Origin: Zelopaecilomyces penicillatus
Taxonomy: Eukaryota; Ascomycota; Sordariomycetes; Hypocreales; Pseudodiploosporaceae
Direction: 5' to 3'
Length of the DNA: 64,000 bases
NCBI GenBank assembly: GCA_005765155.1
Contig: VCCP01000002.1
Span: 2,542,001 to 2,606,000 of the forward strand
Notes under the pieces: model-generated
The model's database searches: none
What the model was told of the DNA's origin: nothing
Seen by the model: the letters and a program-made list of their open reading frames with translations, nothing else
Program-made: the position numbers and the translations under genes
Shown: positions 51,646 through 64,000 of the stretch, in pieces
How positions within the stretch are numbered: position 1 is the first letter of the stretch
How the letters are laid out: every line of letters starts with the position of its first letter

Positions 51646-51815
51646 ATTTAAAGTATATCTTATTATTTTATATTATTAAAATATTTAAAAAGGTTTTAAA
51701 TAAAGAAAAATTAAATATAATATATATTATATTTAAAGTATATCTTATTATTTTATATTATTAAAATATTTAAAAAGGTTTTAAATAAAGAAAAATTAAA
51801 TATAATATATATTAT
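51646..51815. repeat. Perfect 85-bp tandem duplication inside A2
   Basis: Positions 51,646-51,730 and 51,731-51,815 are identical with no substitution that I can find. The matching part of A3 has the sequence once. The duplication must be younger than the RIP mutations it contains, or it is an assembly error. Confidence 0.85.
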
Positions 51816-52835
51816 TAATAAATATTAATTATTTTAATAACTTTTAATTATAATTATATATTATAAAGAATAAAAGCTATTTCTATTAATAAATATATTA
51901 AAAAAATACTTTTATTTTATTAAGGGAATAGTTATTAATAATAGAATTATAAATAAGATAAATAAATTATTTATAAGATTTATAATATTAATAAATAAAT
52001 CTTCTATTAATTAATAAATTAAATAAAGATTATTAAAAGAATTATATATTATATTTTAATGAAAATAATTTTAAAGAAGAAATCCTAATATATATTAAAG
52101 AATAAAATTTTAATATAAAAGGAATTTAATCTATTACTTAATAAAAGGTTAAATAAATCTATATTCTTATTTTAAATAAATTATTTATTTTAATATTAAG
52201 ATAATAAAGTTTTATAATTAAAGAAATCAAAATCAAAATAATATTAATAATTATTATTATAATAAATATTAAATATAAAATTTAATTAAATTTATTTATT
52301 AAAATATTAAATCTAAATAATATTAAAAATCTATTAATAAAATAGAAAAAGAACAAAATAAAGATATAATAAAGAATAAAAGCTTTAATATATACCTTAT
52401 TATTATAAAAAGGATTAGATTTAATTAAAATATCTAGAGAAATAATAATAATATTAATATCTAATAATTAAATTCTTTATTATAAGATTAAAAAAGAAAT
52501 CTAATATATTATTACTATTACATAGATAATAAATAAATAAATCAAATTATTTACTATATTATATAAATATAATTATTAAAAAAATGTTATATTAAAAAAG
52601 GAGATTTATATAAATTAAGGAAAAATTATTAATATTATAATTAAGAATAAACTTAATCTAGATAATATTTTATAATAGATAAAATTAAACTTATAAATAA
52701 AGATTATAATTTTAAAGATTAAGCTAAATATAATAATAAAGATTTAAAAAGAAATAATATAATATATAAAGTTAATTATATAATAAATAAATAAGTAATA
52801 AAGGATTAGTTGTCTTTTTCTTAATAATAGGTAAT

Positions 52836-52960
52836 TATTATAATTATCTATATTAAACTATTAGAATAGTTATTCCTTTATCCTTTTGATCAGATTATTA
52901 AATAATTAACTAGATTATTAGATTAGATAGAAAATAAAATCATCCTTTTTATATATAATA
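52836..52960 (+). repeat. 3' LTR of A2
   Basis: 125 bp; it lacks 8 bp in the CCCTTTATTCCTTTATCC block compared with the 5' LTR. It is followed by the duplication AAATC. Confidence 0.85.
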
Positions 52961-53440
52961 AAATCTTAATAAATTATATTTATATTAATTAATATAATCT
53001 ATATTTTATTAAAAAAGTATATTATTTTATATTAAAGAATACTTTAAGTCTAGATTATATTTATATTTTAAATAAAAAAAAGATATTATTTATAATAAAC
53101 TAGATTATAATAATAAATAATATAAATAAATTAATAAAATATTAATATAAATAAATATTAAGATATTTAAATAATTATAATAAATATAAATATTATATTA
53201 TATTATAAAAAAAATTAAAATAATAATAAGCTATATAAATATAATAAATAATAAATTTAATTTATTTAATAATATAATTAAAGTATTAAATTTATTTATA
53301 AATAAATTATAAGAAAAAGTTAATTTATATTTATTATAATTTATAAAGACTAGTTAAAGCTAATAGCTAAAATAATAAAAGAAAGATATAATAATTATTT
53401 AAATAAAAGTTTATAAAAAAGAAAATAAAAATAATTATAT

Positions 53441-53810
53441 AATTAATAAAGAAAGAAAGCTAGAGTTAATTAAGAATTTAGCTTTTTTTTATATTTAAAA
53501 AATATTAGAATAATTTAAAGTTATTTTAGAACTTTAAATAATATTTATTTAGAATTATTAGATATTCTAAATAAAAAGAAAGAAAGGATTCTAAAGGATA
53601 AGTCTTTATTTTCTATTCTAGCCTAATTTAATAGATTAAACTATTTAAATACCTTAAATCTTATATTAGGTTTTATAATAGGTAAAGCTATTATATAATA
53701 ATAGATCTGGCTATAAAATAATAATAAATTAGATTATTAGATTATAATAGATTTAATTATTAAATTATAATAGGTCTAGTTATTATATTAAAAATCTATT
53801 TATTTTAATA
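53441..53810 (+). repeat. Left direct terminal repeat of C1
   Basis: It runs from AATTAATAAAGAAAG to TATTTTAATA and aligns with 59,124-59,489 throughout. Confidence 0.7.
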
Positions 53811-55570
53811 CTCTTTTTAATAGATTATATAGTATATAATTAGTCTTTTATAAAGGGTATTTATAGATTTAATAGGCTTAAAAAGCCTTAAAAAATAAAA
53901 CCTATTAAAACCTTAATTAGCTTATTAATAGATATAGTTTTAATTATAAAATAATTTATCTTAAATAATTTATTAATTAATTTCTATTTAATATAATAGA
54001 ATTTTAATAAAATATATTTAATTAAGATATATTAATTAAGGTTTTTAATATTATTTATAAAGATTATATTATTATAATATAAATTTATAAGCTATTAAAG
54101 AGGGATTTTTAACTTTATAAAAAGCTTAAAAAGCTATTTTAGCTCTTTTATAATCTTTATTAAAATATCAGATTTAACTTCTATAATTAAAAGAGTTATA
54201 ATAATCTATCTTTTTATCTTTTAATAAATAAATCTATTAATTAATTTAAAAAGATATCTATAAATAGATTTATTAATAGCTTTATAACTTATAAAATTAT
54301 TATTTAAATAATCTAATAATTAAAAAGCTAGCTATTTAGCTTATATAAGGCTTATAATCTTATAAAAAATAATTAGTTTTTTAAAATCTTTTAAATACAT
54401 TAAAAGATTTCTAGCTATATTATAATAATTAATACAGCTTTATTATATATATTAAAAAAGTTATGAAATTAAAATAGCTATATTAAGCTTAAAAAATAAT
54501 ATAAGGTATATTAAAATCCTTATAATCTATTAATAGATCTATTAATTAATAGGATTTAAAGCCTTATCTATAGTCTTTTTTAATACTTTAAATTATAAAG
54601 AGATAATTATAAAGGTTATATCTTATAACTAAAAGTATTATAAAGCCTTATTAATATATTAAGATTAATATAATTATAGCTCTTTTTTAACCCTATTATA
54701 GCTAATTTAAATCCTTAAAAAGAAGGCTATAAAGCCTTTATCTTTTATAATAAAAATCTTATTTAATAAGTATTTTAATTTATTTATATAAAATAGATTA
54801 GATTTTATAATAAAGTAATTATTAATATAGATAATAATAAATATATTAGCCTAGAAATTAATAAATATAACTAGATTTAAGATTAAGGGTTAAAACCTAT
54901 AGCTAGCTAATAAGTTAATTAGCTATTATTATTATTTATAAAGGCCCTGCTTTAAGCTATAAAAAGCCTTTTTTAATAGGATAATTTATTTTATAATAAA
55001 GTTATAGCCTAATTTAATTAATAAAGCTATAAAAGAATAATTTTTAAAGATTTAAATCTTTATAAAGAAAAAAAGATTTTCTAGAAATTCTATAAAAATA
55101 TCCTTAGATAATTAATTATTTAAAAAAGCCTTTATAAAGTTAATTTATTTAATTTCTTAATTATAAAAGACTAGTAAAGCTAGTAAAATCTATTAAATAA
55201 GAGGAATATTAATAATTATAAAAGTTTTAAAGTAATCTTTTTTTTTAATTTATATAAAACCTTTTATAATAAGCCTAATCTTATATTTTAAAGGCTGATT
55301 TTATATATCCTTTTTAAGCTTAAGAATAAGCCTATTTTTTAGGATTTTTAAAATAAGGATAAAATATATAACCTTTATTTATAAGAATTAAGAGAATTTA
55401 TTATAAATAATATTAATTTATTCCTTTTTAATAGGGTTTTTTAAGGCTTATTTTTAATTAATAGATTCTAAAGTATTTTTTATAATATATTTTATTTTTA
55501 GCTTATAATAAATAGTTATAAAATAGATAATATTAATCTATATTAATTTAGGGTTTTTATATAATATTTA

Positions 55571-55680
55571 AGCTATTTAATAGGCTATAATAATTATATT
55601 ATAAGCTATAATATAGGCTATAATATAGGTTATAATAGGAGTTATAATATAGGTTATAATAGCTATAATAAAAGCTATAG
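55571..55680. repeat. Short tandem repeat of CTATAATATAGG type in C1
   Basis: About eight units of 10-14 bp are related to AGGCTATAATAT and differ from each other by C/T changes and short length changes. Confidence 0.65.
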
Positions 55681-58401
55681 ATTTTAAAGAGGCTTTTTAA
55701 CTTATTTAAAAGCTTTTAAATTAATTAGACCTTTTAGTATAGCTTAATTTATTAAATTTAATAAGGTATAAAGCTTTTTTAATTCTCTTTTTAAATTAAA
55801 AGAGCTTTAAAAATTATAAAAATTATCTTTTAAGCTTTAATTTATAAGGCTTATTTTTTTATAATTCTAAAAAAAGAGATCTTAATTATTTATTAATAAG
55901 AGAATATATAAATTAAATAAACCTTTTTATTTAGGATAATTAATAATCTAGCTAGCTTTATTTTAAAGCTTAATTTAATACCTTATTAATACTTTATAAT
56001 AAAGATAATAATTTTATAATAAGCTTTAATAACTTTATAGATAATTAAATTTAATTTATTAATTATTAAAACTAGTTTTAGCTTTTATAAAAAGAGTTAT
56101 ATAAAGCTAAAATCCTTATTTATAATTATTATATAATCAATAAGGTTAATTATAATAAATAAAATAATAATTTAAAGAAATAATAATAGCTAGGCTGAGA
56201 TTATAATAGTTTATAAATAATTTAAAATAACCCTTATAAAGTATTTTAATAGATTATTTTATTTATAAATATAAAGATTGAATATATTAAAAGCTAATCT
56301 TTTTATTTATTTATTAGTTTTTTAATAATATAAAGATTTCTTTTTATTATTAAAATATAATTATAAAGGGTATTTTTTATAATAAGCTTTTAATCTTTTA
56401 AATAAGCCTTTTATAATATAAAAGATAATAAATCTTTTTTTATTAAATAATAAAAGAATTATTTAATAATAAGAATTTTTTTTATTAAAATAAGCTTTAT
56501 AAAAAGCTTATTATAAAGGGTTAATTTTATTTAAAAAGTATTTCTTTTTATAATCTTTAATACTTTTAAAAGATCTAAAATTAGATTTTTAAAAGACTTA
56601 TAAATTAATTTAGCTTATATATAAGCTAGATAAAAGAAATCTATATCTTTTATAATAATAAAATCTAATAAGTTTATTAAAACTTTAATAATCTTTTTTA
56701 ATAACTATAAATTAATATAATTTAATTAAATATATTAAATTCTAATTAATTATAATAGTTTTTAATAATTATAGTTAATTATAAATCTTATATCTTTCTT
56801 TAAAATAATACTTTAAAAGGATTTTTAAAAAAATATAATATCTTTTAATAGATCTTTTAATAAAGATTTTAAAAGGCTTAAATCTTTAAGGCTTATTAAT
56901 ATATATAAGCCTATATTTATAAGGCTTTGTATTAATTTTAATAATTATTTAATTAATTTAAAGGGTTTAATAAAATCCTTATATATCTTAAAAAAAAGAT
57001 TTAAGGAAATTTTAATTATTATAAAATAGCTATAATAATAATTAAAAGTCCTTATAAATTTAAATATAAGCTTTCTTTTTTATTAAAAGAAAAAGCTATT
57101 TTTAATAAAATTTAATAATCTATAATAGATTTAATTAATTATAAATAGATTCTTTTATAAAAGTATATTATTAGAAATATAATATTTTATTTTATTTATT
57201 ATATTTAATTCTATATCTAGAAAATATAATATATTTTTTAGCTTTAAAATATTATAAATCCTTAATTTAAGACTTATAAGTATTATAAATATAGTTATAT
57301 TAAATCCTTTAAAATAAATTAAGCTATAATTAATTATTATAAGCCTTAATTTCTTAAAATAGATATTATAATTAATAAAAAAGGCTATATTATTAATAAT
57401 ATAATATATTAAGCTTATATTATATAATAGTATATTTTTTAAATTAATATTATATAAAATACTATAAATTAATTCTTTAGTTTATATAGCTTTTAAACCT
57501 TTTATATTAGATTTAGAATTAAAGCCTTAAATATTAATTATACTATTTTAATTATCTATAAATAAATTATAAATCACTATTATAAAGAATACATTATTAA
57601 GTTCCTTATTATTAATAATAGGCTTTTTAATCTTTTTATCCTTTTAAAAAGGCTTATAAAGCTATTTTTTAATAAATTTAAATAGTTTTTTTTTTAAAAA
57701 ATCTTTAAAAGGTTTTTTAAAGGGTTTTTTAATTTCTCTAGCTTTATTAAAGCTAGCTTTAATAATAAAAAAGGTTTTATTTTATAGTTTTTTTATTAGA
57801 TTTATTATAATAAACTATAAATTTAAGGCTTTTAATAATATATTTAATACTATATAAATTCTAATATTATTTCTTTAATATATAATTTATTAAAAAAAAG
57901 TATCTTTTATAATCTTTAAATATTAATTTATTTAATTAATAGCCTATATAATAATTTTATTAATTATAATTTAATAAATCTTATATTAAATTTATTATTA
58001 AATATCTTTATAAAACCTTTATAATTATTAAAACTAAGCTTATAAAAGATATTATAAAGTATTTTATATTAAAAAATAATATTATAATAGTATTATTTAT
58101 ATAATAATTTATAAGCTTTTAAAGGTATTTTAATCTAGCTTATAAAGGCTTATAAATATTATAAGTAATTATTATATAATAAAAGAAATAAAATAATCTA
58201 TTAATTATAATTAAAATTAATATTTATAATAGGTTTTTCTAGAAATTTAAATAGCTTTAATACTTATAATTATATAGATAAAGCTTAATATTATTAATTA
58301 TAATTTTTAATACTTTTTAATTTAAAAGCTTTTAAAAAGGCCTATATTTTCTTAGATAACTCTTTAAAAACTAGATCTTTTAATAGATTAACTAGTTATA
58401 T

Positions 58402-58485
58402 AGATTATTATATAGATTATTATATAAATTATTATATAAATTATTATATAAGCTATTATATAGGCTGCTATATAAGCTATTACTC
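58402..58485. repeat. Seven 12-bp tandem units in C1
   Basis: Units step from AGATTATTATAT through AAATTATTATAT and AAGCTATTATAT to AGGCTGCTATAT. They differ only by C/T and G/A, so the array shows different RIP outcomes of one ancestral unit side by side. Confidence 0.8.
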
Positions 58486-59123
58486 TGGTTAAGTTTATAA
58501 GGGATTATTTTATTTTTAATAACTAAAACTATTATAAAATTAACTTTTAATAATTAAAGCTATATTATAAATTATTTAATTAAAGTATTTTATCTTTATA
58601 ATAAGGTTTAAAGGTATTAAATTTCTTTTAATTATTTATTTATTAAATTATTTACTTTTAATATCTTAATAAGCTATTATAATTAATAATTTTAATAATT
58701 AAATAATAAGAAATGATTTATAATAAATAAGCTTAAATAATTATAATAATATTATATAGATTAAAAATATTATTTTTAATAATATTATAAATAGCTAGAT
58801 TTTAATAAGAGCTTTATTTTTTAATTAATTAATTAAAAAGATTAATAGATATATATAAGACCTATTATATATTAATTATAATATATAATATAATTAATAT
58901 AATATCTTTAGCTTAATTAATTAATTAATATAATCTTATATAAAGCTTTTATAAAATTAATTAATAATTTAAATAATTAATTATATTTAATATAATTAAT
59001 AAAGCTATAGATCTATAATTTTATAATTTTAAATTAATAATCTATAAATCTAAAAATAGATTATATTATAAGCTATAAATCTGATATTTATTTTTTATAT
59101 ATATAGTATGTTTAATAATTTTT

Positions 59124-59489
59124 AATTAATAAAAAGAAATTGATTTAATTAAGAATTTAACTTCATTTTATATCTTAAAAATATTAAAATAATTTAGAAT
59201 TATTTTAGAATTTTAAATAATATTTATTTAGAATTATTAAATATTTTAAATAAAAAGAAAGAAAGGATTTTAAGAGATAAACCCTTATTTTCTATTTTAG
59301 CTTAGTTTAATAGGTTAGGCTGCTTAAATACCTTAGGTCTTATACTAGGTCTTATAATAGGTAAAGCTGCTATATAATAGTAGGTCTGGCTATAAGATAA
59401 TAGCAGATTAGACTGCTAGGCTATAATAGGTCTAGCTATTATATTATAATAGATTTAATTATTATATTAAAAACCTATTTATTTTAATA
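59124..59489 (+). repeat. Right direct terminal repeat of C1, less RIP-mutated
   Basis: This is the same repeat, but at about 59,300-59,430 it keeps many more G/C bases (for example TAGGTTAGGCTGC, AAAGCTGC, TAGCAGATTAGACTGC) than the left copy, where these read as A/T variants. Confidence 0.7.
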
Positions 59490-62400
59490 ATATTTAATAA
59501 TTAAATTTAATTTTAAAGTCTTAAAAATAATTTTATAATAAAATTAATTAAATTAAATAAAATAAAAATTAAATAAAAAATCTATATATATATATATATT
59601 TTAAAAAAGTTTATTATTATTATAAAATTAATTAAATCTTATAATATATAATATAATTAAGATATAATTCTAATAAATAAAAAAGATAAGATAAGAATTA
59701 ATTAAATAAAATATTAATAAAAAAAAAGATTAATAATAAAGCCTTATTTATAAAAAATTAAAGATAAATTTTCTTAATATTTTAATATATAATCTTTATA
59801 ATTAAAAATATATAAATTAAATAAGAAAATTAATATCTTTAATTATTTTATATTTATTATATAATAATAAATTATAAATAAATTAAAAAAAAGATTAATT
59901 ATTAATTTAAGATAATTAAATAAAATTATTATATTAAATATTTATCTTATTTCTTTATAAAAAAAGATAATATTATTTTTAAAAGATAAAACATATATAT
60001 TAATATTATATATATTAATAATCTTTTATTAATTATTAATATATAATAAATATAAGAAAAATATAATTATAATAAATTTAAAAGAATTAAAAATATTTTA
60101 TATAATATTAATAGGATTTAAATATAATCTAGTTTTTATATAATAATTTATAATATAAAAATTATATTCTTATAAAGAATTTATAAAAATATATATTAAT
60201 AATATTATTATATTTAATAATAATATTAAGGATTATTATAAGTATTTATATAAAGTATGATAATTATTTAAAAATTTATAATTAATAATCTTATTTTAAA
60301 ATTCTTTTATATATACCTATTATTTAAATTCTTTAATTTCTGGATTAATATATTTAAAATAAGTATAATAAAAAATAAAAAAAGAATATAAAAAAAAGAA
60401 GAATATTAACTATATTAATTAATCTAGAAATATATTTAAAAATAATAATGTTTTTTAAATAATTTATTTATATATTTTAAATAAAGATTAAATCCTTAAA
60501 GATATATAAATAAGTTTATTAAATAAATTAAAAAAAGATTATTAAATTATTAAATAAATTAATAAAGAAATTAAAATATTTAAAATTAAAATATTTATTT
60601 AAATTAATATTTATTAAGAAAGAATTATTTAAAATATTATAAAAGTATTTAATAAAAAAGATAATATTATATTATTATAATCTAATAAAATATATTTTCT
60701 TTAAATTTAATATAAATAAATATAAAACAAAATCTTTTATCTTTTATTTTAAATATTATATATAATATAATAAAAATATATTAATTTAATAAATATAATT
60801 AATTATATTTTTAAATAAATAATTAATAAACTCTAAAAGATAATAAAAATTAATTAAATTTAAAATCAAATATTTAATATAATTATATTAGAAATTAAAA
60901 ATTATATATTAATAAAAAGAATAATTAATTATATAAATATATTAATACTAGATTTAGTAAAGATAAATTATTTATTTATAATAATATTTATTTATTTAAA
61001 TTAATATAGATTAAATATATATTATATTCTATAAAAGATAAATTAAATATTTAATATATTATTATAATCTTTAATTAAAGATAAAGAACTTTATAAAAAA
61101 GTCTAAAAAGATTTATAAAAAGAAATAATAATAAATAAGCTTAATAATATTTAAAATAAATATATATATTATATTATAATTATAATTATAATATTAATAA
61201 ATAATAAATAAAAAGATAAATTTATTAAAAAGTATATAAAGAATAATAAAGTTATTATAATAATAAAAATATTAAAGATATAAAAACCTAAATAAGAAAA
61301 TAATATAAAAAAAAGATTATTAAATAAAAAATAAAAAATAAATTTTAAATAATATAAGAAAATTAAATATTTTATAGAATTATATAATAAATATATTAAT
61401 ATAAGTTTATAATTAGAATTCTTATATAAAAGTATATAAGATTATTATAGCTTTAAAAAATAAAATATTTAATTAAATAATAAAATAAATAAAATAATAT
61501 ATATTCTATTATAAAATAGATTTAAAAGATTTAATAAATTAAAAAAAATTATTAAATAAATTATAATTAATAATAATATTATATAAGCTATTTTTTATAA
61601 TAGCTATTAATTTTATTATAGGATTTTTAAAAGAAATATCTTAATTATTCTAAACTATATTAAAATATAAATATTTATTTAATATAATAATAATAATAAT
61701 CTATAAATAAATAAAAAATTAATTTTTATCTTAAAATTAATTTATTATATTAATAAATAATAAATTAAAATATAATTAAAAATCTTATTATAATATTAAT
61801 TAAGGGATATTTAAAATTATAATTAATAATTAAAATCTAAAATTTAATTTAGATTTTTAAAAAGGATCTTTTAAAATATTAAAAGTTAAATTTATATTTA
61901 ATATTATATATTATTTATAAATTAATAGATTATATAAAAAAAATAGAAGGATAATAAAATTAATATTAAAATATTATTTAATAATATTAAATATATTATA
62001 AATAAAGATAATTCTAATATTATAATTCTTATTAAATAATTTAATAAATAATCTTATATAAATATTATTAAATAAATTAATTATAATATTTAATATAAAT
62101 AAATTAATAGAATTATTATAAATAAATATTAATAAAATAAATATTAAAATATTTATTTATTAAAAAGATTAATTATATAATAAATATAATAATAATATAT
62201 ATAAAATATATTTATAATTAAATATATAAATTAATAAAGTTTAATATAAATAATAAAATATATTTAAGATTATATAATAATTATTAATTATAAAATAAAT
62301 TACTCTAAGAATAATTATTATAATAAATAAGATTTTTAAAAATACTTAAATATATTAATCTATTAATATATAAACTAGATTTATTCATTTATTAAGGTAT

Positions 62401-64000
62401 TTATTAAATAATATCTATTATATATTTATATCTAATATCTAATAAAATCAATTCATTTAATAGGATATTATATAAATAAATATAATTAAAAAGAATTAAA
62501 AAATAAATTAAAAAATAAATTAAAAAATAAAAGATTTAAAAGATTCAAAAGATTATTAAAAAATAAATATATAATTAAATAAAAAATATTTTAATTAAAA
62601 TATAATAAATAAAAAAAAAAGAAAAAAGCTTATATAAATTATAATAAATATAATTAAAGATTATAGATAAAAAATTCTTATTTAAAAGTTATAAGAAATA
62701 TATTTATTAAAAAAAAAAAAAGAGAATAATAAAAGATATTTTATATAATAAAAATAAAATTATAGATAATATTAATAAAAAGAAAATATAAAAATAATTA
62801 TTAATTAATAAAAAAATAAAAAAAAAAGATTAATCTTATTAATCTTTTTAAAAAAAAATCTATTATAAAAATTAATAAGAAAATATACTTTATTATAATA
62901 GATTAATAAATAAGTTTATTTAATAATAATTTATATTATAATTATAAAACTTAAAGTAATTAAAATACTTTTTAAAAAAAAGATATAAAATAAATTAAAG
63001 AAGATAAAATAAATCAAAGAATATTAAATAATAATTAAAAAATAAACTTTTTTTTTTAAATATAGATATTAATTAAGTATTATATTTAGAATTTATTTTA
63101 TTATTTTATATTATTAAAATACTTTAAAAAATCATAAAAAAAAAAGAGAAATATAATATATATTATTAATAAATATTAATTATTTTAATAATTTCTTATT
63201 ATTATTATATATTATAAAGAATAAAAACTATTTTTATTATTTAATATTTTGAAGAAATATTCTTATTTTATTAAAGAAATAATTCTTAAAAGTAAAATTA
63301 TAAAAAAATAAAATAAATTATTTATAAGATTTATCATATTAATTAATATATATCTTTTAATAATTAATATATTAAATAAAGATTATTAAAAAGATTATAT
63401 TTTAAATTTAAATAAAATTAATTTTTAAAAGAAGATTTTAGTATATATAAAAAAAGAAATTTTAAAATAAAAAGAATTTAATTTATTATTTAATAAAAGG
63501 CTAAATAAATCTATATTCTTATTTTAAATATATTATTTATATTAATATTAAAATAATAAAACAATAAAATTCTATAATTAAAATAATTAAAATTAATATA
63601 AAATTAATAATTATTTTAATAATAAATAATAAATATTATATATAAATATTAATTTAATTATTTATTAAGGAATTTAATTAATATATTAATAAAATAGAGA
63701 AAGAATAAAATAAAAATATAATAAAGAATAAAAGTATTAATAAATACTTTATTATTATAAAAAGGTTTAAATATAATTAAAATATCTAGAGAAATAATAT
63801 TAATAGTTAATAATTAAACTCTTTATAATAAGATTAAAAAATAAATTAAATATAATTATATAATTATATAATTAATAAATAAATAAATTAGATTATTTAT
63901 TATATTATACAAATATTTATTATCTAGAAAATATAATATTAAAAAAAAGGATTTATATAATATAAGATAGATTTATATATGATTAATAGGAAATTCTTAT

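Larger units (their letters stand above)
44029..52960 (+). mobile_element. Complete Ty3/gypsy element A2 (8.9 kb), RIP-degraded, inserted in A3
   Basis: LTRs at 44,029-44,161 (133 bp) and 52,836-52,960 (125 bp, one 8-bp deletion) are flanked by identical AAATC duplications (44,024-44,028 and 52,961-52,965). The sequence of A3 continues without loss across the site. Plus-strand remnants: reverse transcriptase about 48,000-48,570, RNase H about 48,830-49,300, integrase about 49,590-50,300, then about 1.7 kb of further degraded sequence that A1 has mostly lost. No open frame survives. This is the longest complete family-A copy here and the best reference for the family. Confidence 0.9.
53335..59489. 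mobile_element. Unclassified element C1 with direct terminal repeats, inserted in A3
   Basis: A3 sequence stops near 53,335 and resumes near 59,490, so about 6.15 kb was inserted. Direct repeats of about 370 bp lie at 53,441-53,810 and 59,124-59,489, the layout of an LTR element. The left repeat shares a further ~100 bp on its left with the isolated copy at 11,887-12,370, but the right repeat does not, so the LTR reading is not secure. The interior is dense in AAGCC, GGCTT and AGCT and has no open frame; I could not find reverse transcriptase or transposase remnants on either strand. Possible target duplications (ATTTATTA/ATTTAATA) are imperfect. Confidence 0.55.
40729..64000 (+). mobile_element. 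Ty3/gypsy family-A element A3, heavily RIP-degraded, interrupted twice, 3' end outside window
   Basis: The body aligns with A1 and A2 in three pieces: 40,880-44,028, 52,966 to about 53,340, and about 59,490-64,000. The gaps are element A2 and element C1. Reverse transcriptase remnants lie at about 59,760-60,330 and integrase remnants at about 61,340-62,000. The window ends roughly 300 bp before the expected 3' LTR. Removing the insertions leaves about 8.2 kb, consistent with the 8.9-kb length of A2. It is more decayed than A1 or A2, as expected for the host of later insertions. Confidence 0.8.

Noticed and set aside
58402..58485. CRISPR-like array
   Set aside because: Units are 12 bp, contiguous and without spacers, inside a eukaryotic transposon.
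39472..64000. Centromere
   Set aside because: The AT-rich arm is made of recognisable nested retrotransposons; nothing in the sequence alone distinguishes a centromere from other RIP-mutated blocks.

Overview
The window looks like nuclear DNA of a filamentous ascomycete (Pezizomycotina) with a compartmentalised genome. About 56 kb is extremely AT-rich and carries the signature of repeat-induced point mutation (RIP): retrotransposon bodies are full of stops, the few surviving C/G bases sit mostly in AGCT, GGCT and AGCC contexts, and CpA/TpG is nearly absent. A short island of ordinary base composition (about 32.28-36.55 kb and 37.3-39.05 kb) holds the only intact genes. This resembles the AT-isochore genomes of Dothideomycetes such as Leptosphaeria, but the species cannot be fixed from the sequence alone.

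Left arm (1-32.2 kb). Two direct copies of a degraded Ty1/copia element lie at the left, with a solo LTR of a gypsy family (called B here) between them. A large nest follows at 12,785-31,215. A family-B gypsy element was first inserted by a second family-B element in opposite orientation, and the pair then appears to have recombined so that the middle is inverted. A different gypsy element (family A, copy A1, 12,907-19,979) later landed inside one B LTR. Target-site duplications support each step. A 190-bp sequence that is hardly RIP-mutated sits inside the nest, and a perfect 72-bp inverted repeat lies just before the gene island.

Gene island (32.3-39.0 kb). Four genes, all on the minus strand and all with short introns of fungal size, were reconstructed: a short-chain dehydrogenase (2 exons, about 352 aa), acireductone dioxygenase of methionine salvage (3 exons, 172 aa), a derlin-family ER membrane protein (2 exons, 242 aa), and the E2 subunit of 2-oxoglutarate dehydrogenase, KGD2 (4 exons, 432 aa). 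They belong to unrelated processes, so this is neighbourhood rather than a pathway cluster. KGD2 is bracketed by two different AT-only 9-bp minisatellites.

Right arm (39.5-64 kb). An old family-A gypsy element (A3) runs from 40,729 off the right edge. It is split by a full-length younger copy (A2, 44,029-52,960, TSD AAATC) and by a roughly 6-kb unclassified element (C1) with about 370-bp direct terminal repeats. No tRNA, rRNA, CRISPR array or intact transposon gene was seen. The most interesting content is structural: the reconstructable history of nested insertion, inversion and RIP.
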